Origin: Amycolatopsis orientalis DSM 43388
GTDB lineage: Bacteria; Actinomycetota; Actinomycetes; Mycobacteriales; Pseudonocardiaceae
Direction: 5' to 3'
NCBI RefSeq assembly: GCF_000411975.1
Contig: NZ_ASXG01000099.1
Coordinates: forward strand, 89,063-153,062
DNA length: 64,000 nt
Part shown: positions 55,045-61,724 of the stretch, in pieces
Layout: every line of letters starts with the position of its first letter
How positions within the stretch are numbered: position 1 is the first letter of the stretch
Made by a program: the position numbers and the translations under genes
The notes under the pieces: model-generated
What the model saw: only the letters and a program-made list of their open reading frames with translations
Databases searched by the model: none
What the model was told of the DNA's origin: nothing

Positions 55045-56522
55045 CCGACGGTCACCTGCTCGCGGAGCTTCTCGAATTTGCTCTGGCCGATGCCGTCGAC
55101 GTCGCGGAGTTGTTCGACGCTGGAGAAGCCTCCGTGCTGGGTGCGCCAGTCCGTGATGCGCCGGGCGGTGACCGCGCCGACGCCGGGGAGGCTGTCGAGT
55201 TGTTCAGGGGTCGCGGAGTTCAGGTCGATTTTGCTGGCCGCGGCTCCTGAGCCGGCCGGTGCGGTCTGGGCGGCAGGGACGCCGACTGCCAACTGCTCGC
55301 CGTCGGTGAGTTTGCGCGCGAGGTTCAGGGTGGTCAGGTCGACGCCCGGGTTGGCGCCACCTGCCGCGCGAAGGGCGTCGGCGACGCGGGACCCGGACGG
55401 TACGGTGACGAGTCCTGGCGAACGCACGTGGCCGACCACGCTGATGACCAGGTTCTCGTTGGCTTTGGACGCGTGCGGCACTTGTGCCCGGGCGGCCGGG
55501 AGCGGCGGGGCGATCTCGGCCGCGGGCGAGCGGCCGAAGACGGCGAAGCCGCCGGCGATGACCGCGGCGGCGGCCAGCAAGGCCAGGGCGAAGAGCACTC
55601 CTCGGCGGCCCAGGAAGCCGGGCAGGCCGGCGGAGCCCGGGAGCCAGCGGCGGATCAGGCGGTGTTCGGTGTGTTCGGGCAGCCAGCTGCGGACTAGTTT
55701 GCCGCCGGGCAGTTGGCTCTCCGGCGGGGGCGGGTTGTCGGCGAGCGCGGACAGCCGGGATGCCAGGCCAGTGGGCGGCATGAGTGGTGAGCTGCCCGCT
55801 TCGGACGTCGGCTGACCGTCCAGAAGTGGGGCGTTGTCGGCAATTGCAGACAGCCGGGGCTTCCGGCCCGTGGTTCGCGGGCGCGGCATCGAGTTCGGTG
55901 CGCTGCTTTCCGTGCCTGCGCCGCCCGCGAGTGCCGCCGACTGGCCTTCCAGAAGCGGCGAGCTGTCCGCAACTGCAGACAAGCGACCAGTGATTTCCGG
56001 GCTTGACATCGACTCGCGGGCCGCGTCACCCGTCCCTTCCCGCAGGCTGTCGACACCTGCGGACAGCCGGTGTGGTGCTCCCCCGCCCTGGGTCTGCGGC
56101 ACGGGCTCTCCGCCAGGCACTTCCGTGCCCGCGAACGGCTGGCCGTCTGCAGGTGAAGACACACTCGCCCGGTCGCGCGCGGATCGGCCCGCGCGGCCGA
56201 CGGACAGCCAGCGGCGGGCCGGCCGGCTGCCGGGTCCGGCGTGGTGCGAGACCGCGGCCAGCTGGTCGGCCAGCCAGGTGAGCCTGACGTTGACGGGGGT
56301 GCCCTGGTCTCGGGCGGACTGCTCGAACACACGATCGACGCTAGGCGTCGGCCGATCCGGCGGCGAGGGCGTTTCGCGCGATCTGTGGACAACCCGCCCC
56401 TTGGGGACAACTCTGCCGTCCCCGCCCGAAGCGCGCCGAGAATTGTCGGGGACCGCGGTCATACTGGCGGGTTCGGCCTGCGGCACCGGTGCTCGAAAAG
56501 GGTTCGCACCTGCCGCGATCAT
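55041..56522 (-). CDS. comEA: ComEA-type DNA receptor with extended repeat-bearing N-terminus
   Basis: A 493-residue protein, about twice the usual length. Layout: disordered N-terminus to about 280; a membrane helix at about 308-330 (VLFALALLAAAAVIAGGFAVF); a SLBB domain (VVGHVRSPGLVTVPSGSRVADALRAAGG, 365-420); and a C-terminal tandem helix-hairpin-helix (IDLNSATPEQLDSLPGVGAVTARRI). The N-terminal part has at least three copies of a RLSAxADxxPLLEGQ-like motif at about 185-285. The start at 56522 has AGGT upstream; 56462 is another option. It captures DNA for ComEC. Confidence 0.9.
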   Translation of the reverse strand: MIAAGANPFRAPVPQAEPASMTAVPDNSRRASGGDGRVVPKGRVVHRSRETPSPPDRPTPSVDRVFEQSARDQGTPVNVRLTWLADQLAAVSHHAGPGSRPARRWLSVGRAGRSARDRASVSSPADGQPFAGTEVPGGEPVPQTQGGGAPHRLSAGVDSLREGTGDAARESMSSPEITGRLSAVADSSPLLEGQSAALAGGAGTESSAPNSMPRPRTTGRKPRLSAIADNAPLLDGQPTSEAGSSPLMPPTGLASRLSALADNPPPPESQLPGGKLVRSWLPEHTEHRLIRRWLPGSAGLPGFLGRRGVLFALALLAAAAVIAGGFAVFGRSPAAEIAPPLPAARAQVPHASKANENLVISVVGHVRSPGLVTVPSGSRVADALRAAGGANPGVDLTTLNLARKLTDGEQLAVGVPAAQTAPAGSGAAASKIDLNSATPEQLDSLPGVGAVTARRITDWRTQHGGFSSVEQLRDVDGIGQSKFEKLREQVTVG

Positions 56523-56568
56523 CCGCTAGACCTGGCAAGCAGCCGTCGAACGGGAGCATGCCGCAGCC

Positions 56569-57492
56569 TTGAACCACACCGACCTGACCTTGCGCGCGGT
56601 CTCCGGACCGGGAGAACTCGATCTCTTCTGCCAGCTCACCTACGCCCTCGACGATGAACTCGCCGACGACCTCGCCACTAGCCGACGCAGGCCCGAGTGG
56701 ATGTGGGTCGCGCTTCGCGGAGGAGAACTCGTCGCCAGGGCCGCGTGGTGGGGCCGCCCCGGGCAGGCTGCGCCGTTTCTGCTGGACGTTTTCGATCTCG
56801 AAGACGTAGCAGCCGGCGCATCGCTGCTCCGGAGCGCGCTGGCGGCGATTCTGCCCGCCGGTGCCCGGCCTCCGGCCTACCACCGGATAGTCCCGACGGA
56901 ATGGCGCGAAGAACCAGGAACCCGGAGCATGGTCGAAGACCGGATGAACGCGCTCGAACAGACCGGTGCGCGGTTGCTCGCGGAGCGACTGCGCTTCGAG
57001 TGGCAGCCAGGCACTTCAGTCGTCCCGACGGGAAACCGGTTGGTCTTCCGGAAGATCCGCGACGAGGACGAGGTTCTCGACTTGATGACCCGCGTCCTGG
57101 CCGGGACCCTCGACGCCCACAGCCGCGACAACCTGACCCGGATGTCCGCCCGTGCCGCGGCGATCCGGCACTACGAGGACGAACTGGCGCACTACCGCAG
57201 CCCCAGGGACGGGTGGCGGGTCGCCACGCTGCCCGACGGCACGCCGATCGGGTTCGTCACGCCAGCACGCAACGATTACCACCCCGTCATCGGGCACCTC
57301 GCCGTTGTCCCCGAGCATCGCGGCAACGGCTACCTCGACGACATTCTCGCCGAGGGCACCCGAATTCTTGCCGCGCAACAGGTGCCCCGCATCCGGGCGG
57401 CGACGGATCTCGGCAACGTCCCGATGGCGAACGCGTTCCGGCCTGCCGGGTATGTCAACTTCGAGCGCACGATCACCATGTCCTGGCCGTGA
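56569..57492 (+). CDS. GNAT-family acetyltransferase
   Basis: A 307-residue protein with a TTG start preceded by GGGAG. The C-terminal GNAT domain is recognised by HLAVVPEHRGNGYLDDILAEGTRIL (acetyl-CoA-binding Q/RxxGxG/A type, here RGNGY) and GYVNFERTITMSW. The N-terminal half is a second, degenerate GNAT-like module. It overlaps the next gene (GTGA). In M. tuberculosis the aminoglycoside acetyltransferase eis is in this position, but the length and sequence differ. Substrate unknown. Confidence 0.82.
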   Translation: MNHTDLTLRAVSGPGELDLFCQLTYALDDELADDLATSRRRPEWMWVALRGGELVARAAWWGRPGQAAPFLLDVFDLEDVAAGASLLRSALAAILPAGARPPAYHRIVPTEWREEPGTRSMVEDRMNALEQTGARLLAERLRFEWQPGTSVVPTGNRLVFRKIRDEDEVLDLMTRVLAGTLDAHSRDNLTRMSARAAAIRHYEDELAHYRSPRDGWRVATLPDGTPIGFVTPARNDYHPVIGHLAVVPEHRGNGYLDDILAEGTRILAAQQVPRIRAATDLGNVPMANAFRPAGYVNFERTITMSWP

Positions 57493-58316
57493 TCCGAATG
57501 AAGCCATGGGAACGCGCGGTCGCCCACATCGCGACAATGGCCGCTGGTGAGCCAGCGGATCCGACCTGGCGGGTCACCTTGCATTTCCACCCGGACCGAC
57601 TGGTCGGCGGGGTGCCGATCCTGGAACGCATGGCGCGAGACGGCCGGTATCGCTCGCAGTTCGAGACCGGCGTCAGCAACGGCGGGCTGACCGCGTATCC
57701 AGGAGGAGACCGCTCGCGCTGGGAAAGCCGGTTGTTCGGCGGCGCCTACGACGAGGCTGCCGCGGCGCACCGGCCGAAGTACGGGTCGCTGAACTTCCGC
57801 GCCCGCAAGACCGGCGGCTCACCGCGGTTCGGTTCGGCACATTTGCGGCTCGCCCGGCACACCCTGTCCCGAACGACTTTCACCTATCCGGACAGTGTCT
57901 TCGAGCCGACCTCCTTCGGCGTCGAAGCGCATCTGTCTGAGCTGGTGGCGATGGCCGAGGCGGACGACAAAGACCTGCTCGACGACTACATCGAAGCGCA
58001 GGTGCACGGAGAGGTGGACCTGGCTCGGGATGTCGAAGCGCTGGTGCTCGATCCGTCCTACCGAGGAACGGAAATCGAGGCGGCGGCCCGAAAACTCGGG
58101 CGAGTCGAATGGCACGCAGGCTTCCGGCTCACCACCGCGGAGCTGCTCCGGCACCCTGATTACCGAGGACCGGAGTACACCGCGCTCGGTGCCGAACTGG
58201 CCGAGAACGGACAACTCGACCCGCGGATACTCGGGAAAGCCACCGGCCAGGACATGCAAGATCTCAAGCGCGTCTGGCACCTTCTCGCGCGGTTCGGCAA
58301 CCAGGAACTCGGCTAG
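57489..58316 (+). CDS. DUF3626 domain protein
   Basis: A 275-residue protein of unknown function that resembles the DUF3626 family: WRVTLHFHPDRLVGGVPILERMARDGRYRSQFETGVSNGG, then GDRSRWESRLFGGAYD, and AEVHG-type EAQVHGEVDLARDVEALVLDPSYRGTEIE. GTG 57489 overlaps the GNAT stop; ATG 57498 is an alternative start. The pair is convergent with degV by 4 bases. The His and Asp residues in LHFHPDR and the HGEVDL stretch may be functional. Confidence 0.8.
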   Translation: MIRMKPWERAVAHIATMAAGEPADPTWRVTLHFHPDRLVGGVPILERMARDGRYRSQFETGVSNGGLTAYPGGDRSRWESRLFGGAYDEAAAAHRPKYGSLNFRARKTGGSPRFGSAHLRLARHTLSRTTFTYPDSVFEPTSFGVEAHLSELVAMAEADDKDLLDDYIEAQVHGEVDLARDVEALVLDPSYRGTEIEAAARKLGRVEWHAGFRLTTAELLRHPDYRGPEYTALGAELAENGQLDPRILGKATGQDMQDLKRVWHLLARFGNQELG

Positions 58317-59158
58317 GCGCGCTGCACCACCACACCGAGCACGCCAGGCCCGGTGTGCGCGCCGATGACCGCGCCGATTTCCGACACCACGCATCCCCCG
58401 GCGCACCCCGGAATCGCTTCCTCGAGCCGGTTGGCCAGTTCGACGGCCCGCTCCGGCGAGGCCAGGTGATGCACCGCCAGCTCGACCGGTCCGGTGCCCG
58501 CCGCCCGCACGGAAAGCTCGACCAACCGCGCGATCGCCCGGTTCATCGTGCGGACTTTCTCCAGCGGCAGGATCCGGCCGTCGGACATGTGCAGCACCGG
58601 TTTCACCGCCAGCGCGGTGCCGAGCAACGCCGCGGCCGAGCCGATCCGGCCGCCGCGGCGCAGGTGTTCCAGCGTCTCGACCACGAACAACGTCGACGAC
58701 CGTTCCGCCGCTTTCGTCGCGGCCGCTTCGACTTCGGCCGGGCTCGCTCCAGAAGCGGCGGCGTCCGCGGCGTGCAGGGCGGCGAAGCCCAATCCCATCG
58801 CTGTGGTGCGGGAATCGACGACGCGGACCCGATCGGAACCGACTTCCTCCGCGGCCAGAACGGCGGCTTCCCAGGTGCCTGACAGTTCGCGCGACAGGTG
58901 CACGGACACGACCGCGTCGGCGCCCGCGTCGAGCGCGGCCCGGAATTCGGCGGCGAACTCGGCCGGCGTGGGCCGGGAAGTGGTGACGAGCTTGCGCTCC
59001 CCCAGCGCTTCCGCGAGCGCGGCGGGGCCCATTTCGACGCCGTCGAGCGAGCACACGCCTTCTACGAGGACATGCAGGGGCACCACCCGCACCGAGTGCC
59101 GCTCGGCGAAGCCTTCGGGCAGGTGCGCGGTGGAATCCGTGACCACGGCGACCGACAC
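58313..59158 (-). CDS. DegV-family fatty-acid-binding protein
   Basis: A 281-residue protein of the DegV (FakB-like) fold. MSVAVVTDSTAHLPEGFA, the TSRPTPAEF loop, VSVHLSRELSGTWEAA and the later RIGSAAALLGTALAVKPVLHM are typical. Members bind a fatty acid and, with FakA, pass it to phosphorylation. FakA is not in this window. Same position as Rv2417c in M. tuberculosis. Confidence 0.95.
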   Translation of the reverse strand: MSVAVVTDSTAHLPEGFAERHSVRVVPLHVLVEGVCSLDGVEMGPAALAEALGERKLVTTSRPTPAEFAAEFRAALDAGADAVVSVHLSRELSGTWEAAVLAAEEVGSDRVRVVDSRTTAMGLGFAALHAADAAASGASPAEVEAAATKAAERSSTLFVVETLEHLRRGGRIGSAAALLGTALAVKPVLHMSDGRILPLEKVRTMNRAIARLVELSVRAAGTGPVELAVHHLASPERAVELANRLEEAIPGCAGGCVVSEIGAVIGAHTGPGVLGVVVQRA

Positions 59159-59162
59159 GTCG

Positions 59163-59891
59163 TCAGCCTACGTTGCCGAGGCCGAGGTGCGGGGCAACGA
59201 GTTTCGCCATCGCCGTGCCGACCGCTTCGTGTCCGGCCCATCCCCAGTGCATGCCGTCGGGATTTCCCGCGCCGCTCAAGACATGTTCGCCAACGACGCC
59301 GGGCGTGTCGAGCAAGGGCACTTCGCGTCGCGCGGCCCACGAAGCGAGCGCTTCGGCCGCTTCAGCGCGTCCTGTGTGTACGCGCCCGTACGCGTCAGCG
59401 CGGTGTACCGAAGGCAGCATCCCAAATATCGGCAACTCAGGCCGCAACGCACGCAACGCTTCGACGGACTGGTCGAGATAGCGCACGCTCAGCCGGGCGG
59501 GAAGGACGCGAGGACGACCGCGCATCACGACAGACAACCGTGGCTGCGCAGCAAGATAAGCGCCGCGTACAACGCGACGCACGCCGTCGGGGCGAAGGTA
59601 GCGAAGTCCCTGACGCAAGTACGTCGGCAACGGCGACGGCAGCGTGTCCATGTGACCGACAGCGAGCACGACAGCGTCAACGCGGCGCAGATCCGCCCAC
59701 ACGCGCGGGTCGCCGGTGAGGGACCACCACAGGTCGCGCGCGGTCCAGCCGATGCCAGCGACGAGATCGGCTTGCCCGGACAGCGCATTCGCGGCGACGT
59801 TCGGCCACAGGCGCGGATCGTCGGCCGCGCAAGGGCCCTCGGGGCCGTGGAAACAGAGGGAATCGCCGAAGACGAGCAGCTGCGGGCTCAT
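59163..59891 (-). CDS. octT: SGNH hydrolase, probable diglucosylglycerate octanoyltransferase
   Basis: A 242-residue SGNH-fold enzyme. Block I is FGDSLCFHG with the nucleophilic Ser; the late DGMHWGW supplies Asp and His. The gene order matches Rv2418c (OctT), which octanoylates diglucosylglycerate in methylglucose lipopolysaccharide synthesis. Its start is 4 bases after the phosphatase stop. OctT function is inferred from gene order; a plain esterase cannot be excluded. Confidence 0.75.
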   Translation of the reverse strand: MSPQLLVFGDSLCFHGPEGPCAADDPRLWPNVAANALSGQADLVAGIGWTARDLWWSLTGDPRVWADLRRVDAVVLAVGHMDTLPSPLPTYLRQGLRYLRPDGVRRVVRGAYLAAQPRLSVVMRGRPRVLPARLSVRYLDQSVEALRALRPELPIFGMLPSVHRADAYGRVHTGRAEAAEALASWAARREVPLLDTPGVVGEHVLSGAGNPDGMHWGWAGHEAVGTAMAKLVAPHLGLGNVG

Positions 59892-59895
59892 CGGG

Positions 59896-60510
59896 TCAGC
59901 CGGTGATGCCCGCGTTGTACGCGTGCAACCGCCACTTCCCCTCGCGGTGGCCGAGGTCGACCCAGTGGCAGTTCATGATCCCGCCGAGCGACGGCCAGAC
60001 CTCGACCGGGAGGCCGAGCAGCTTCGCGGTCAGCGCGAGGATCAGGCCGCCGTGCGAGGCGAGCAGGACCGATTCCCCGGCTCCGGAGTTCGGCTGCATC
60101 AAATCGTCGACCACCTCGGCGGCGCGTTCGGCCACCTCGACCCGGGACTCGCCGCCCGGCGGCGCCCAGGCGGCGTCGGAGCGCCACAGCTCGCGGTCGC
60201 CGGGGTAGGCCTCGTCGACCTCGGCCCCGGTCAGGCCCTGCCATTCGCCGAGATGCGTCTCGCGCAGCCGCTTGTCGATCTGCAGCGGCACGCCGATCGC
60301 CTCGGTGAGCACCGTCGCGGTGTCGGTGGCGCGGCGCAGGTCGGAGGCGATCACCAGCTCCGGCGCGAACCGCGCGAGCGCGGGCACGGCGAACCGCGCC
60401 TGGTTCCAGCCGACCGGGGTCAGCGCCGAATCGAGGTGTCCCTGCATGCGGCCGGCGGCGTTGTAGTCCGTCTCGCCGTGCCGCCAGAGCAGCAGCCGCC
60501 GCGGGCTCAC
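59896..60510 (-). CDS. gpgP: Histidine phosphatase, probable glucosyl-3-phosphoglycerate phosphatase
   Basis: A 204-residue histidine phosphatase. The catalytic RHGET (LLLWRHGETDYNAAGRMQG), Glu in LRETHLGEWQG and the second His in LLASHGGLI are intact. By position it equals Rv2419c (GpgP), which removes phosphate from glucosyl-3-phosphoglycerate, the step before OctT. The GTG start overlaps the rsfS stop (GTGA). A phosphoglycerate-mutase-like general phosphatase remains possible. Confidence 0.85.
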   Translation of the reverse strand: MSPRRLLLWRHGETDYNAAGRMQGHLDSALTPVGWNQARFAVPALARFAPELVIASDLRRATDTATVLTEAIGVPLQIDKRLRETHLGEWQGLTGAEVDEAYPGDRELWRSDAAWAPPGGESRVEVAERAAEVVDDLMQPNSGAGESVLLASHGGLILALTAKLLGLPVEVWPSLGGIMNCHWVDLGHREGKWRLHAYNAGITG

Positions 60511-60914
60511 GCCTCCGGACCGTCCGCGTCGCCGGTGTCGTCGGCGGGGACCGTCGCCAGCCCTTCGACCTCGATTCGCGGGCAGTCCTTCCACAGCCGC
60601 TCGAGGCCGTAGAACGAGCGCTCGTCCGCGTGCTGGACGTGCACGACGACGTCGACGTAGTCGAGCAGCACCCAGCGGCCCTCGCGGGCGCCTTCGCGCC
60701 GCACCGGCTTGTGCCCCTCGATGCGGAGCTTTTCCTCCACGTTGTCGACGATCGCGCCGACCTGCCGCTCGTTCGCCGCAGACGCGATCACGAACGCGTC
60801 GGTGATCACGAGCTGCTCGGACACGTCCAGGACGACCACGTCGCTGGCCAGCTTGTCCGCCGCCGCGTGCGCGGCCGCCACCGCCAGGTCCCGTGCCTCG
60901 GACGTCGCTGCCAC
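60507..60914 (-). CDS. rsfS: Ribosomal silencing factor RsfS
   Basis: A 135-residue RsfS/Iojap protein that binds L14 and blocks subunit joining when nutrients are scarce. The core VVVLDVSEQLVITDAFVIASAANERQVGAI and VLLDYVDVVVHVQHADERSFYGLERLW is clear. GTG 60914 has AGGAG 5 bases upstream. Order nadD-rsfS-gpgP is as in mycobacteria. Confidence 0.96.
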   Translation of the reverse strand: MAATSEARDLAVAAAHAAADKLASDVVVLDVSEQLVITDAFVIASAANERQVGAIVDNVEEKLRIEGHKPVRREGAREGRWVLLDYVDVVVHVQHADERSFYGLERLWKDCPRIEVEGLATVPADDTGDADGPEA

Positions 60915-60958
60915 AGTGCTCCTTCGGATTTCGGGTACGCCCGGACGAGGGTACCCGG

Positions 60959-61558
60959 TCAGGCGTCGGCGTCCTTGCGGTAGAGGTCCTTCTTGGCGAT
61001 GTAGCGCACAACGCCGTCGGGCACGAGGTACCAGACCGGCTCGCCGCGCTCGACGCGTTCGCGGCAGCCGGTGGACGAGATGGCCATGGCGGTGACCTCG
61101 ACCAGGCTCACCTTGCCGCTCGGCAGATGGTGCGAGTTGAGCCGGTAGCCCGGGCGGGTGACGCCGATGAAATGCGCGAAGTCGAACAGCTCGTCGGCCT
61201 TGTGCCAGGTGAGGATCTGCTCGAGGGCGTCGGCCCCGGTGATGAAGAACAGCTCGTCGTCCGGGTACTCCTCGTGCAGGTCCCGCAGCGTGTCGACGGT
61301 GTAGGTCTGGCCGCCGCGGTCGATGTCGACCCGGCTCACCGAGAAGACCGGGTTGGACGCGGTGGCGATGACCGTCATCAGGTAGCGGTCCTCGGCGCGC
61401 GTGACGCGGCGGCCGGACTTCTGCCACGGCTGCCCGGTCGGCACGAAGATGACCTCGTCGAGCGCGAACCGCGACTGGACCTCGCTGGCCGCGACGAGGT
61501 GGCCGTGGTGCACGGGGTCGAAGGTGCCGCCCATGACCCCGATCCGGCGTGGTGACAT
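60959..61558 (-). CDS. nadD: Nicotinate-nucleotide adenylyltransferase
   Basis: A 199-residue NaMN adenylyltransferase of NAD synthesis. The nucleotidyltransferase motif GGTFDPVHHGHL is at the N-terminus; FVPTGQPWQK and the C-terminal ISSTGCRERV (SxTxxR) are intact. ATG 61558 was chosen because the family begins 3-8 residues before this motif; an in-frame start at 61585 would add nine residues. Confidence 0.97.
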   Translation of the reverse strand: MSPRRIGVMGGTFDPVHHGHLVAASEVQSRFALDEVIFVPTGQPWQKSGRRVTRAEDRYLMTVIATASNPVFSVSRVDIDRGGQTYTVDTLRDLHEEYPDDELFFITGADALEQILTWHKADELFDFAHFIGVTRPGYRLNSHHLPSGKVSLVEVTAMAISSTGCRERVERGEPVWYLVPDGVVRYIAKKDLYRKDADA

Positions 61559-61624
61559 AGCCGGTGAGCCTATACGCGCGGGCACGCGAGGGCTTCCCGT
61601 CGCGGCTGCGACCTAGGTTACGGT

Positions 61625-61640
61625 TGTGACATGAGTCACA
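61625..61640. promoter_or_regulatory. CRP/GlxR-type site TGTGA-N6-TCACA
   Basis: TGTGACATGAGTCACA is a perfect match to the TGTGA-N6-TCACA consensus, with the inner two bases also paired (TGTGAC/GTCACA). It lies between divergent nadD (67 bases from its start) and recQ (85 bases). Confidence 0.6.
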
Positions 61641-61724
61641 TAACTCTGCGTCTCCGGCTGGAAACTGTCCGTTCGGACGCGGGCGGCTCCGGAATTGTCG
61701 GAGGCATGGGGTAGACCGGGGGAC

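Noticed and set aside
56569..57492. Orthologue of eis
   Set aside because: Same position but about 100 residues shorter than Eis, other strand, and no Eis-type sequence recognised.
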